A DNA stretch of 64,000 bases from Aureimonas altamirensis (GCF_001463885.1 NZ_BBWQ01000009.1:62001-126000), one strand, 5' to 3'. Positions 7,547 to 16,199 are shown, counted from the stretch's first letter. Program-made: numbers and translations. Notes: a model not told the origin generated them from the letters alone.

Positions 7547-8344
7547 ATGCCATCCGCCCCTGCGGGAGACCGGGTCCATATGCGCGGCATCAGCAAGCGC
7601 TACGGCCCCATCCAGACGCTCGAAGACGTTTCGTTGCGCCTTGCGCCGGGCGAGGTCCTGGGCCTTGTCGGCGATAACGGCGCCGGCAAGTCCACCCTGT
7701 CCAAGGTGCTGTCGGGCGCGGTGGTGCCCGATAGCGGCACGATCGAGATCGACGGGCAGGCGGTCAGCTTCGCCTCTCCGGCCGACGCACGCGCCGCGCA
7801 TGTCGAAATGGTCTATCAGGACCTGTCCTTGTGCGACACGGTGGACGTTGCCGGCAACATTTTTCTGGGGCGGGAGCCGCGCCGCCGCGTGGCGGGCCTG
7901 CCATTTCTGGACAAGGCGCGCATGCATGACGAGGCGCGGGCCATGCTGGACCGGCTGGGCATCGTCATCGCCGACACGCGTTTGAAGGTCGAGAACCTGT
8001 CGGGTGGCCAGCGCCAGTCCATCGCCATCGGCAGGGCGGCGTCCTTCGACCCCAAGGTGCTCATTATGGACGAGCCGACCGCCGCGCTGGCGGTGGCCGA
8101 GGTGGAAGCCGTGCTGGAGCTGATCCGCACCGTTTCGGCGCGGGGCGTCAGCGTGATCCTGATCACCCATCGCCTGCAGGACCTGTTCCTGGTCTGCGAC
8201 CGGATCCAGGTGATGTACGAGGGGCGGGCCATTGCCGAAAGGCGGGTCGAGGACACCAATGTCGAAGAGGTCGTCAACCTGATCGTCGGACGCAAGTTCG
8301 ATGCACGGTCGGCACGCCGCCACATCGAGGAGCCCCGGCCATGA
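7547..8344 (+). CDS. ABC sugar transporter ATP-binding protein
   Basis: Single-domain sugar-type ATPase of 265 residues. Walker A 'GDNGAGKST' at about 43-51, signature 'LSGGQRQS', Walker B 'VLIMDEPTA', and H-loop 'VILITHRLQD'. The ATG at 7547 is preceded by GGAA with 7-base spacing; a TTG two codons earlier lacks room for a ribosome site. It overlaps the following permease start by 4 bases. It pairs with the permease at 8341 and the binding protein at 6531, a complete CUT2-type importer with a single permease gene. Confidence 0.9.
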   Translation: MPSAPAGDRVHMRGISKRYGPIQTLEDVSLRLAPGEVLGLVGDNGAGKSTLSKVLSGAVVPDSGTIEIDGQAVSFASPADARAAHVEMVYQDLSLCDTVDVAGNIFLGREPRRRVAGLPFLDKARMHDEARAMLDRLGIVIADTRLKVENLSGGQRQSIAIGRAASFDPKVLIMDEPTAALAVAEVEAVLELIRTVSARGVSVILITHRLQDLFLVCDRIQVMYEGRAIAERRVEDTNVEEVVNLIVGRKFDARSARRHIEEPRP

Positions 8345-9351
8345 GCAAGGTTCATCAGCCGCAGGCCGCGGCCTCCGAGCGGTTCCGCAAGGAAACGCTG
8401 GCCGACCGCTTCATCGCCAATGGCGGGGTTGCGTCCATCGCGGTCTTCTTCATCGCGGTCTGCCTCATGTTCGCGCTGTCCACCAACGCTTTCCTGTCGA
8501 CGCCGAACCTTCTCAACGTCATTCGCCAGTCGGCGCCGCTGCTGATCGTTGCCGCAAGCATGACCCTGGTCATCACGACCGGCGGGATCGACCTCTCGGT
8601 CGGTTCCGTGCTGGCGCTCGTCTCGGCCCTGTCGGCGGCGCTGCTGCAGATGGGCGTGCCGTGGCCGGCCGTTATCGTGGCCATGCTGGCGCTGGGCTGC
8701 CTGATCGGGGCTATCCAGGGGTTCTTCATCGCCTATGAAGGCATACCCGCCTTCATCGTCACGCTGGCGGGCCTTTCGGTGATCCGGGGCGTGGCGTTGC
8801 TGATAACGGGCGGTTATTCCATCCCCATCGCGCCGGACAGCCCCTTCGTCGTGCTCGGGCGCGGCTGGCTGGCCGGAGTGCCTATTCCCGCCTGGATCGC
8901 ACTTGCGGTTCTGATTGTGGCCTTCATCGTGTTCAACTCGACGCGCTTCGGCCGCTATGTCACCGGCATCGGCGCCAATGCCGAGGCGGTGCGGCGCGCC
9001 GGCGTCGATACCCGCCGGATCGTGCTGGGCGTCTACATGCTGTCGTCCGCAGCCGCAGCCCTGGCCGGCATCGTGCTGGCGGGGCGCCTCGGTTCCGGCT
9101 CGTCCAACGCCGGGCAGGGCTTCGAGCTGGAGGTCATCGCCGCCGTGGTGTTGGGCGGCACCAGCCTCTTCGGCGGCCGGGGCTCGATGACGGGCACGCT
9201 GCTCGGCGCGCTGACGGTTGCCGTCATCGCCAACGGGCTGATCCTGTCGCATATGTCGCCCTTCCTGACGCCGATCATCACCGGTTGCATCATCCTGATC
9301 GCCATATGGCTCAACTTCCGCCTCTTCCGGGGCACGGCACGGAGGCGCTGA
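8341..9351 (+). CDS. ABC sugar transporter permease (RbsC-like)
   Basis: 336-residue inner-membrane permease of the ribose/xylose family. After a hydrophilic N-terminal tail of about 30 residues there are about 9 membrane segments. The hallmark 'TTGGIDLSVGSVLAL' is near residue 80 and 'VVLGGTSLFGGRGSMTG' near residue 265. The start overlaps the ATPase stop by 4 bases. With no second permease gene nearby, it probably acts as a homodimer. Directly followed by a catabolic gene set, so the operon combines uptake with breakdown. Confidence 0.9.
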   Translation: MSKVHQPQAAASERFRKETLADRFIANGGVASIAVFFIAVCLMFALSTNAFLSTPNLLNVIRQSAPLLIVAASMTLVITTGGIDLSVGSVLALVSALSAALLQMGVPWPAVIVAMLALGCLIGAIQGFFIAYEGIPAFIVTLAGLSVIRGVALLITGGYSIPIAPDSPFVVLGRGWLAGVPIPAWIALAVLIVAFIVFNSTRFGRYVTGIGANAEAVRRAGVDTRRIVLGVYMLSSAAAALAGIVLAGRLGSGSSNAGQGFELEVIAAVVLGGTSLFGGRGSMTGTLLGALTVAVIANGLILSHMSPFLTPIITGCIILIAIWLNFRLFRGTARRR

Positions 9352-9355
9352 GGCC

Positions 9356-10456
9356 ATGGCTCTCGATTTCCAGTCCCCCGGCGCGCATTCGCCGGGCGCG
9401 TCTGCGGGCATCGGGGTACGCTCCGGACACGTCATGACGGTAACCGGGCCCGTGCCGGTGGACGAGATGGGCGTGACCCTGATGCACGAGCATATCGTGC
9501 TGGACGGCAGCGCCACCTGGCGCTGCCCCTGCGGCCCAGGCAACGAAGAGGTTTCGCAAGGTCCGGTGCGCATGGAGATCATCGGCGAGTTGCGGATGAA
9601 CCCCTATGCCAACCTCGACAATGTATCGCTGCTCGATTCCGACCTTGCGCTCGCCGAACTCGATCGCTTCCGCGCGCTGGGCGGGCACACCGTCGTCGAG
9701 TGCACCAATTTCGGCATTGGGCGCGACCCTGCGAAACTGGCCCGCATCGCCCGGATGAGCGGGCTGAAGATCGTGATGGGCACCGGTTTCTATCTGGAGC
9801 ATACCCATCCGGACTGGCTGTCCGGCATGGATGTGGATGCGGTGGCCGATTTCATCGTTGCCGATGTCGGCGGTGCGGCGGAGAAGCCCGACATCATGGC
9901 CGGCATCATCGGCGAGGTCGGCGTCTCGAAAGACTTTACTCCAGCCGAAATGAAATCGCTGCGCGGCTCGGCGCGCGCCTCGGCCCGGACCGGCGTGCCG
10001 CTGTCCATCCATCTGCCTGGCTGGGAGCGGCTGGCGCATAGCGTGCTGGACGTTGTGGAAGAGGAAGGCGCGGACCTGAGCCACACGGTTCTGTGCCACA
10101 TGAACCCAAGCCACTCCGACCCGGCCTACCAGGAAAGCCTTGCCCGGCGTGGTGCATTTCTGGAATACGACATGATCGGCATGGACTATTATTATGCCGA
10201 CCAGGATGCCCAATCCCCCAGCGACGAGGAAAACGCCCGCGCCATCGCGGCTCTGGTGGAGCGCGGCTTCGCGGACCGTATCCTTCTGTCGCAGGACGTC
10301 TTCCTGAAAATGATGCTCACGCGCTATGGCGGCTTCGGCTATGGGCATGTGCTGCGCAACTTCGTGCCGCGCCTGCGCCGCCTTGGCATGGAGGACGCCG
10401 CCATCGACCGGATGCTCGTGGGCAATCCGCGCGCGGTCTTCGCGGACCGCCCATGA
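9356..10456 (+). CDS. Phosphotriesterase-family metal-dependent hydrolase
   Basis: A 366-residue TIM-barrel hydrolase of the phosphotriesterase/PHP family (amidohydrolase superfamily). Metal ligands can be seen: H-x-H in 'LMHEHI' (44-46), a bridging carboxylate in 'GEVG' (Glu as in E. coli PHP rather than the carboxylated Lys of phosphotriesterase), His in 'SIHLPG' and 'CHMNPSH', and Asp in 'LLSQDV'. Family members act as lactonases or phospho-sugar hydrolases. It is followed by a sugar kinase with a 4-base overlap, so a sugar lactone or sugar-derived ester is a sensible substrate class. The exact reaction is unknown. Confidence 0.85.
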   Translation: MALDFQSPGAHSPGASAGIGVRSGHVMTVTGPVPVDEMGVTLMHEHIVLDGSATWRCPCGPGNEEVSQGPVRMEIIGELRMNPYANLDNVSLLDSDLALAELDRFRALGGHTVVECTNFGIGRDPAKLARIARMSGLKIVMGTGFYLEHTHPDWLSGMDVDAVADFIVADVGGAAEKPDIMAGIIGEVGVSKDFTPAEMKSLRGSARASARTGVPLSIHLPGWERLAHSVLDVVEEEGADLSHTVLCHMNPSHSDPAYQESLARRGAFLEYDMIGMDYYYADQDAQSPSDEENARAIAALVERGFADRILLSQDVFLKMMLTRYGGFGYGHVLRNFVPRLRRLGMEDAAIDRMLVGNPRAVFADRP

Positions 10457-11343
10457 CGCTGCATGTCATCGGCAATATCTGCGTGGATATCGCGATGCGC
10501 GTTACCGCGTTGCCCGGGCCGGGCGAAACGGTGAACGCTGCCGACAGCCTGCGCGGGCCGGGTGGCAAGGGTGCAAACCAGGCGCTGGCCGCCAGCCGCG
10601 CCGGCGCTGCCGTCCGGTTTTTCAGCGCCGTCGGGCAGGATGGCGAGGGCGCCGGGCTGCTCGATCGTGTGGCGGCTGCCGGACTGCCCGTCATCGACAT
10701 CGCAAGGGTCAGGGCCGTAACCGACATGTCGGTTGTTCTGGTGGCCGACTCGGCGGAAAACATCGTCGCAAGCTGCGTTGCGTGTGCCCGCGCCATCGGC
10801 GACGAAACGGTAGCGGCGGTGGCGAAGGCTTTGTCACCGGGCGATGCCATGTTGCTGCAAGGCAATCTGAATAATGCGGTCACACAGGCCTTGGCCGCTT
10901 TGGCGCACAATGCCGGCATCCGGCTGGCCGTCAACGCCAGCCCGCTGGATGGGTCCGCGTTTCCGAGCTGCGATCTTCTGGTCGTCAATCGGGGCGAGGC
11001 CGAGAGCCTGTCGGGAAACGGCGATATCGACGCCGCCATCGACAGGCTCCATGCCCTCGGAGCCCGGGATGTCGTCGTGACGCTGGGGGCCGAGGGCGCC
11101 ACCGGGCTTTGCGGCGGTGCGCGGTTCTGGCGGCCGGCAAAGCCGGTCAAGGCCGTGGACACAAGCGGTGCCGGAGACGTTTTCTGTGGCGTCGTCGTAG
11201 CGCTATGGCATGCCGGCATGGCATTGCCGGAGGCCGTCGAACGGGCGGCCGGTGCCGCTGCGCTGGCGGTGACGCGGCCCGGCACTTTCGATTCGTGTCC
11301 CACCCGGGACGAAATGCAGGCGATCATGCTGCGGAAGGACTAG
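10453..11343 (+). CDS. PfkB-family carbohydrate kinase
   Basis: A 296-residue ribokinase-fold kinase, the usual size. It shows the N-terminal PfkB signature 'GPGGKGANQALAASRAGA' (a ribokinase-like GGKGANQA) and the C-terminal 'DTSGAGDVFCG' with the catalytic Asp and the anion hole. The closest named pattern is ribokinase. The ATG overlaps the stop of the hydrolase gene by 4 bases (ATGA); a longer in-frame extension lies wholly inside that gene and was rejected. It probably phosphorylates the sugar brought in by the 6531-9351 importer, or a product made from it. Confidence 0.88.
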   Translation: MTLHVIGNICVDIAMRVTALPGPGETVNAADSLRGPGGKGANQALAASRAGAAVRFFSAVGQDGEGAGLLDRVAAAGLPVIDIARVRAVTDMSVVLVADSAENIVASCVACARAIGDETVAAVAKALSPGDAMLLQGNLNNAVTQALAALAHNAGIRLAVNASPLDGSAFPSCDLLVVNRGEAESLSGNGDIDAAIDRLHALGARDVVVTLGAEGATGLCGGARFWRPAKPVKAVDTSGAGDVFCGVVVALWHAGMALPEAVERAAGAAALAVTRPGTFDSCPTRDEMQAIMLRKD

Positions 11344-11345
11344 AC

Positions 11346-12185
11346 ATGGCATCCAACGGCTCTCCCGTCGGACGCGGCGATACCACGACGCTGCGCCGCA
11401 TCTTCGGCGTCGACAAACCCCTGATCGGTGTCGTCCACCTTATGCCCATTCCGGGTAGCCCGCGCTACGACGGCAGCGGGGTAGAGGCCCTTTACGAGCG
11501 CGGCCTGGCCGACGCCAGAGCCTATCTGGACAATGGCTGCCACGGCGTGATCGTGGAAAATCATGGCGATGTGCCCTTCGCCAAGCCCGACGATATCGGC
11601 CCGGAGACAAGCGCCGTCATGGCAGTCGTGTCGGACAGGATCCGGCGCGAGTTGCAGCGCCCCATGGGCATCAACGTTCTGGCCAATGCCGCCATCCCGG
11701 CGCTGGCCATCGCCACCGCCTCGCAGGCCTCCTTCGTCCGGGTCAACCAGTGGGCCAATGCCTATGTGGCGAACGAAGGTTTCATGGAGGGCGAGGCCGC
11801 CCGCGCCATGCGGTACCGCGCGCTGCTTCGCGCCAATGGCGTCAGCATCTTTGCCGATGCGCATGTCAAGCATGGAGCCCACGCCATCGTCGCCGACCGC
11901 CCGGTGGAGGAACTGGTGCGCGATCTCGTCTTCTTCGACGCCGATGTGGTGATCGCCACCGGTCAGCGCACGGGCCATGCGGCCGACCCTGCCTATATAA
12001 GGATGATCCGGGAGGCGGGGGGGCTTCCGACACTCGTCGGCAGTGGCGTGACGCGGGACAACGTCAACGACATTCTGGCCGTCAGCGACGGGGTGATCGT
12101 CGCAAGCTCGCTCAAGCATGACGGCGTTTGGTGGAATGCCGTGGATGCCGAACGCGTCCGTGCCTTTGCGGCATCCGTCCGGTGA
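11346..12185 (+). CDS. BtpA/SgcQ-family (beta/alpha)8 barrel protein
   Basis: 279 residues, matching the BtpA/SgcQ family: 'LIGVVHLMPIPGSPRYDG' at the N-terminus, 'GVIVENHGDVPF', 'MGINVLANAAIPALAIA', 'ADAHVKHGAHAI', and 'LVGSGVTRDNVNDIL'. BtpA was first linked to photosystem I in cyanobacteria, but bacterial SgcQ-like copies sit in sugar operons and are thought to be phospho-sugar enzymes; none has a settled reaction. Here it follows a PfkB kinase by 2 bases, so a phosphorylated sugar is the likely substrate. The start is ATG at 11346; its stop overlaps the next gene's GTG start. Confidence 0.85.
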   Translation: MASNGSPVGRGDTTTLRRIFGVDKPLIGVVHLMPIPGSPRYDGSGVEALYERGLADARAYLDNGCHGVIVENHGDVPFAKPDDIGPETSAVMAVVSDRIRRELQRPMGINVLANAAIPALAIATASQASFVRVNQWANAYVANEGFMEGEAARAMRYRALLRANGVSIFADAHVKHGAHAIVADRPVEELVRDLVFFDADVVIATGQRTGHAADPAYIRMIREAGGLPTLVGSGVTRDNVNDILAVSDGVIVASSLKHDGVWWNAVDAERVRAFAASVR

Positions 12186-13417
12186 CGCCGAAAATCGATG
12201 CCGCGCGCCTCCTGGCGCGTCTGGACGCCTTCGCCGCCATCGGCGCGACGCCGAAGGGCGGCGTCAACCGACAAGCGCTGTCGCCGGAAGACAGGCAGGC
12301 CCGCGCCCTGCTGGCAGAGCTTGCCGCGGCACGCGGCTTCGCCCTGCGTCAGGATACGGCATGCAACCTCTTCGCGCGGCGCGCCGGTACCGATGCGAAC
12401 CTGCCGCCGCTGTTGATCGGCAGCCATCTGGACAGCCAGCCGACGGGCGGGCGCTTCGATGGGGCGCTCGGCGTTCTGGCGGCCTTCGAGGTGCTGGAAG
12501 CGCTGGACGATGCCGGCGTCTCGACGACGCGTCCGGTGGAGCTGGTGTCCTGGACAAACGAAGAAGGCAGCCGCTTCCAGCCGGGTGCGCTCGGCTCGCG
12601 TGCCTTCGCAGAGGGTGGCCTGCGTCCGGAATGGCTGCAGGCACAGGATGCCGCCGGCACGACACTGGAGGTGGGCTTGCGTGACACGCTGGCCGCCTTG
12701 CCCGGCGTAGCCGTGGAGCAACCCGGCCACCCGATCGCCGCCTATCTGGAGCTGCACATAGAGCAGGGCCCGGTACTGGAGCAGGAAGGGATCGCCATTG
12801 GCGCCGTCACCGGCATTCAGGGCACGCGTTGGTACGACGTGACCTACAGGGGTGCGGCGGCCCATGCCGGCACCACCCCGCTCGCCTTTCGGCGCGACCC
12901 GATGGCTGCGGCCTCCCTGGCGCTTGCCGAGCTTTTCGCCTCGATCATGCCGGGAGATGAAGACGTCCGGTTGACGGTCGGGCGCATCGCGGCTTCGCCG
13001 GGATCCATCAACGCTGTGCCGGCAGAGGTGCGCTTTTCGGTGGACCTTCGGCACCCGACCGTGCGGGGCTTGTCTGCGCACGAGGCAAGGCTGCGCGCTG
13101 TACTGGAGGATGCAGCACGCGACCATGGATGTACGGTCACGGTCGATCCCATGATGGAGATGGCCCCGGTGGCCTTTCCCGAAGACATGGTCGATCTGGT
13201 CGAAGAGGGGGCCCGTCTGGCCGGCGCATCGCACCGGCGCATCCTGTCGGGAGCGTTTCACGATGCCACGTTCATCGCCGGCGTTGCGCCGTCCGCCATG
13301 TTGTTCAGCCCCTGCCGGGACGGCGTCAGCCACAATGAATCCGAGCATGTCGAGCCGGACGATATCGTGCGGGCGGCAGAGGTCTTGCTATCGACGTGTA
13401 TTCTGTGGCTTAAGTAA
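12182..13417 (+). CDS. Zn-dependent amidohydrolase, hydantoinase/carbamoylase family (M20)
   Basis: A 411-residue M20-family hydrolase of the N-carbamoyl-L-amino-acid hydrolase/allantoate amidohydrolase group. Metal-binding patterns: 'LLIGSHLDSQPTGGRFDGALGV' (His, Asp), 'WTNEEGSRF' (Glu-Glu), 'ELHIEQGP' (His), and 'HNESEHV' near the C-terminus (His). The dimerisation part includes 'GAAAHAGTTP'. It begins with GTG, overlapping the previous stop as GTGA. Its presence at the end of a sugar operon suggests a nitrogen-bearing substrate (a ureido or amide group). Last gene before a 189-base gap. Confidence 0.88.
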   Translation: MTPKIDAARLLARLDAFAAIGATPKGGVNRQALSPEDRQARALLAELAAARGFALRQDTACNLFARRAGTDANLPPLLIGSHLDSQPTGGRFDGALGVLAAFEVLEALDDAGVSTTRPVELVSWTNEEGSRFQPGALGSRAFAEGGLRPEWLQAQDAAGTTLEVGLRDTLAALPGVAVEQPGHPIAAYLELHIEQGPVLEQEGIAIGAVTGIQGTRWYDVTYRGAAAHAGTTPLAFRRDPMAAASLALAELFASIMPGDEDVRLTVGRIAASPGSINAVPAEVRFSVDLRHPTVRGLSAHEARLRAVLEDAARDHGCTVTVDPMMEMAPVAFPEDMVDLVEEGARLAGASHRRILSGAFHDATFIAGVAPSAMLFSPCRDGVSHNESEHVEPDDIVRAAEVLLSTCILWLK

Positions 13418-13451
13418 ACCTTGCGTCATTCCTCTGCCCTTGGGTCACGCG

Positions 13452-13499
13452 TTGCCATTGGCAATAGAGGTGCGACAATTCGCGCAACAACAATTGTTG
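13452..13499. repeat. Two short palindromes in the gap before the porin gene
   Basis: TTGCC-ATT-GGCAA (13452-13464) and a perfect 12-bp palindrome CAACAATTGTTG (13488-13499) lie between the amidohydrolase and the outer-membrane protein. Neither is followed by a T-run. The second is positioned to be a regulator site for the porin gene; the first could be a weak end of the upstream operon. Confidence 0.35.
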
Positions 13500-13606
13500 A
13501 TCGAAAATCCCCGCCCTCGAAGTATTTTTCGTTTGAAGCGTGTCCGGAAAATTTCGCAATCACGATTAGCGCGTGATTTGCGTTCGATTCACCCATGGAG
13601 GGATGT

Positions 13607-14395
13607 ATGAAGAAGTATCTGGTCCTCGGCCTTCTGGCCGGCACGGCAATTCCGGCTTCGGCCGCGGATGTCATCTATGAAGAGCCGATGGTGACCCCGG
13701 TCGTCGCACTTGCCGTTCCGTCGTGGACCGGCTTCTACCTGGGCGTCCAGGCAGGCGGTGGCTTCAACCCGTCGAACCCCGACAATTTCAGCATCGTGCC
13801 CAGCTTCCCCGGCGCGTTCCCGGGCAGCGCCTTCGGCAGCAACTATGAGTCCAGCTTCGAATCCGGCTTCGTCGGCGGCGGTCACGTCGGCTACGACTAC
13901 CAGATCGACAACTGGGTCGTCGGTGCCGTTCTGGACATCAACGCTTCGGATCTCGGCCAGCGCCAGAGCGCCTTCTCGAGCACCCCGGCATTCTACACCG
14001 CCGAGCGTGACCTCGACTATTTCGCAACGGGCCGCCTGCGCGCCGGTTACCTCGTCACCCCGACCACCCTGGCCTACGCCACGGGCGGTGTCGCTTACGG
14101 TGACGTGAGCTACAAGTTCTCTGCCAATTCGGCGCCTTTCGCCACGGCAGCGGCTTTCTCCGACAGCAATGATCGCTGGGGCTACACCGTCGGCGGCGGC
14201 CTGGACTTCCTGGTTGCCGAGAACATCTCGATCGGTGTCGAGTACCTCTACACCAACCTCGGCGATGACGATTCCTTCACGCGTTTCGTAGCCGGCCCGT
14301 TCGGCGGCGGCGTTGGCGGTTTCACCGACTTCACCGGTTCGGACGATTTCGACTTCCACACGATCACGGCGAAGCTTTCGTACCGCTTCAACTAA
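13607..14395 (+). CDS. Outer-membrane beta-barrel protein (Omp25/Omp31-like)
   Basis: A 262-residue outer-membrane protein of the porin-like family common in Hyphomicrobiales (Brucella Omp25/Omp31, rhizobial RopB). Signal peptide 'MKKYLVLGLLAGTAIPASA' is cleaved before 'ADVIYEEP'. Typical features follow: 'WTGFYLGVQAGGGF', 'GGGHVGYDYQ', 'GRLRAGYLVTPTTLAYATGGVAYG', 'VGGGLDFLVAENISIGVEYLYTNLG', and a C-terminal 'KLSYRF' beta signature ending in N. The ATG at 13607 has a GGAGGG site 5 bases upstream; an ATG four codons earlier overlaps that site. A strong hairpin follows. Confidence 0.9.
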   Translation: MKKYLVLGLLAGTAIPASAADVIYEEPMVTPVVALAVPSWTGFYLGVQAGGGFNPSNPDNFSIVPSFPGAFPGSAFGSNYESSFESGFVGGGHVGYDYQIDNWVVGAVLDINASDLGQRQSAFSSTPAFYTAERDLDYFATGRLRAGYLVTPTTLAYATGGVAYGDVSYKFSANSAPFATAAAFSDSNDRWGYTVGGGLDFLVAENISIGVEYLYTNLGDDDSFTRFVAGPFGGGVGGFTDFTGSDDFDFHTITAKLSYRFN

Positions 14396-14400
14396 TAAGA

Positions 14401-14429
14401 ATGCGGGCCGCCCATCGGGCGGCCCGCAT
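14401..14429. terminator. Bidirectional terminator hairpin
   Basis: A 13-bp perfect stem (ATGCGGGCCGCCC / GGGCGGCCCGCAT) with ATC loop, between the convergent porin gene (stop 14395) and the DapA-family gene (stop 14441). T-runs are short on both sides, but position and strength fit a shared terminator. Confidence 0.75.
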
Positions 14430-14440
14430 GCCTTTCAAGA

Positions 14441-15415
14441 TCATGCAGCGTGGCGATACTCGGTGCCGAGATTGCCGTTCCAGACGGAGTACCAGGTCTG
14501 GAACATCTCAAGCTGCGCCTTCGCATAGCCGCGCTGGCTTGCCGACAGGCTGTCGCTCTCGTTGAAGTGCAGCTCGTATTCCGGGTTACCGGTCAAAACC
14601 ATCAGATATTTATAGAACAGAACCAGGTCCGGCCCTTCGTCGAAGGTCGACAGGACATGGAGCGCGCTTTCCAGCTCCAGCGCGCGGCGGCGGGCCTCCG
14701 GATCGCCCTTGGCGGCCGCAGCCGACAGGCCGCACAGATGAAGCACTTCCGCCGGTAGCACATTGCCGATCCCGGTGATCGCGCCCTTTGCCCCGCAATT
14801 GATGAAACCATGGCAGACGGCGGTATCCACGCCGACCATCAGCGTCACCGCATCGTCCTGGCTGGTGATGTGCTCGGCGGCATAGGTGAGGGAGTCGGTG
14901 CCCCCGAACTCCTTGAAGCCGACAAGGTTGGGGTGCTCGGCCCGCAAGGCGAAGAACAGGTCCGCCTTCGTGGCAAAGCCGTAATAGGGGCTGTTGTAGA
15001 TCACCGCCGGCAGGTCCGGAGCGGCCGACAAAATCGCCTTGAAATGCGCTTTCTGCGCCGCGGGCGAGGGCCCGCGCGACAGGACACGCGGAATGACCAT
15101 CAGCCCCTTGGCGCCTGCCTTCTGGGCATGGGCGGCATGCGCCGCTGCGATGGCCGTGTTGACGGCGCCCGTTCCGGCAACCACCGAAATGCCGGCATCG
15201 GCAAGGCGCTCGACGCCCTCCATGCGCTGCGCGTCCGTCAGAAGCGGCCAATCTCCCATCGAACCGCAATAGACGACCGACGACATGCCCTTCGACACCA
15301 GCTCGCGGCCCTTGCGCACGAGTGCGTCGAAATCCGGTGTCCTGTCGGCCTTGCAGGGCGTCATCAGGGCCGGCATGCAACCTTCGAATACGGAATTGTC
15401 CACGGCACTCTCCAT
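14441..15415 (-). CDS. Dihydrodipicolinate-synthase-family lyase/deaminase, possibly HypD-like
   Basis: A 324-residue class I aldolase-fold enzyme of the DapA/NanA family. Seen: 'MPALMTPCKADRTPD', 'VYCGSMGDWPLLTDAQRMEG', the tyrosine segment 'AVIYNSPYYG', and the Schiff-base lysine in 'LVGFKEFGG'. True DapA usually has GTTGE at the phosphate-like loop and YNVPxR; here they read GSMGD and YNSPYYG, so lysine synthesis is unlikely. This pattern reminds me of rhizobial/Brucella pyrroline-4-hydroxy-2-carboxylate deaminase (hydroxyproline catabolism), but that is memory-based inference. A GTG at 15403 with GGAGAG upstream is an alternative, perhaps better, start. A FadR-type GntR gene lies upstream. 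Confidence 0.8.
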   Translation of the reverse strand: MESAVDNSVFEGCMPALMTPCKADRTPDFDALVRKGRELVSKGMSSVVYCGSMGDWPLLTDAQRMEGVERLADAGISVVAGTGAVNTAIAAAHAAHAQKAGAKGLMVIPRVLSRGPSPAAQKAHFKAILSAAPDLPAVIYNSPYYGFATKADLFFALRAEHPNLVGFKEFGGTDSLTYAAEHITSQDDAVTLMVGVDTAVCHGFINCGAKGAITGIGNVLPAEVLHLCGLSAAAAKGDPEARRRALELESALHVLSTFDEGPDLVLFYKYLMVLTGNPEYELHFNESDSLSASQRGYAKAQLEMFQTWYSVWNGNLGTEYRHAA

Positions 15416-15432
15416 CGGCTAGATCCGACACC

Positions 15433-15464
15433 ATAATAGGCGTTGTATTTTCTTTGTCGACAAG
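15433..15464 (-). promoter_or_regulatory. Promoter with FadR-type GntR operator for the DapA-family gene
   Basis: The perfect palindrome TTGTCGACAA (15454-15463) fits the GT-N(x)-AC core of FadR-type GntR operators. On the minus strand it overlaps a possible -35 (TCGACA), with TATTAT 16 bp downstream (15438-15433) as -10. It lies between the GntR gene's stop and the lyase gene's start, so the GntR protein probably controls the lyase. Confidence 0.55.
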
Positions 15465-15473
15465 AAACTGGAG

Positions 15474-16187
15474 CTAGAGAAGGATTTCCGCGTTGACTCG
15501 CGCATCCGCGCTGACTGCCGTCTGGATATGGCCGATGATCTGCCTGGCGTGGGCGGCGGCAAGGCCGTCGGCCTCGTCCACCGCGCGCCGGCCGATCGCG
15601 GCGATCAGCCCTTCGTGCTCGTCCACGTAATCGCGCGGCAGCATGTCGTTGAAACTGGAGTAGTACAGCCGCAGGATGCGGCGGCCTTCATCCAGCAGGC
15701 GCGTGAACATGTCGGTGTAATAGGCGTTGCCGCCGGCCCGTGCGATCTCCAGGTGGAAGTCGCGGTTGGTGGCGATCATCGCTAGCGCATCTCGCCGTGC
15801 GACCGCCGCGACGAAATCGGCCTGGCGTGCCTCTATGGCCTTCATGGCGTCCGCGTCGTGATTGGCGGCGGCAAGGCGCGTCGTCACGCGATACATCAGG
15901 GTGAGCGCATCGAAGAAATGCGGCAGGTTCAGAAAGTCGATCTGCGCAACGATGGTGGCGCGGTTGGGCAGGGTGACAAGCAGACCCTCGCTGAGCAGGC
16001 GCACCATCGCTTCGCGGATGGGTGTACGCGACATGGCAAAGCGCGCGGAGAGCTGCACTTCGTCCATGGCGCTGCCGGGCTTGAGCTTCAGTTCCACGAT
16101 CTCGTTACGCAACGTCTCGTAGACGAAGCCCACCCCGGCTCCACGTTTGTGTATCGGCGTATCCTGCATGCCTGCGCTGTCGGCCAT
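15474..16187 (-). CDS. GntR-family regulator with FCD domain
   Basis: A 237-residue FadR-subfamily regulator. The winged helix (about residues 20-85) includes 'VYETLRNEIVELKLKPGSAMDE' and 'FAMSRTPIREAMVRLLSEGLL'. The all-helical FCD effector domain follows (about 95-225) with metal-ligand-like histidines/aspartate in 'NRDFHLEIARAGGN', 'YVDEHEGLIAAI' and 'AHARQIIGHI'. It lies upstream of and parallel to the DapA-family gene, and a FadR-type palindrome separates the two. It probably responds to an organic or amino acid intermediate of that pathway. Confidence 0.88.
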   Translation of the reverse strand: MADSAGMQDTPIHKRGAGVGFVYETLRNEIVELKLKPGSAMDEVQLSARFAMSRTPIREAMVRLLSEGLLVTLPNRATIVAQIDFLNLPHFFDALTLMYRVTTRLAAANHDADAMKAIEARQADFVAAVARRDALAMIATNRDFHLEIARAGGNAYYTDMFTRLLDEGRRILRLYYSSFNDMLPRDYVDEHEGLIAAIGRRAVDEADGLAAAHARQIIGHIQTAVSADARVNAEILL

Positions 16188-16199
16188 CGTAAGCCCTTT

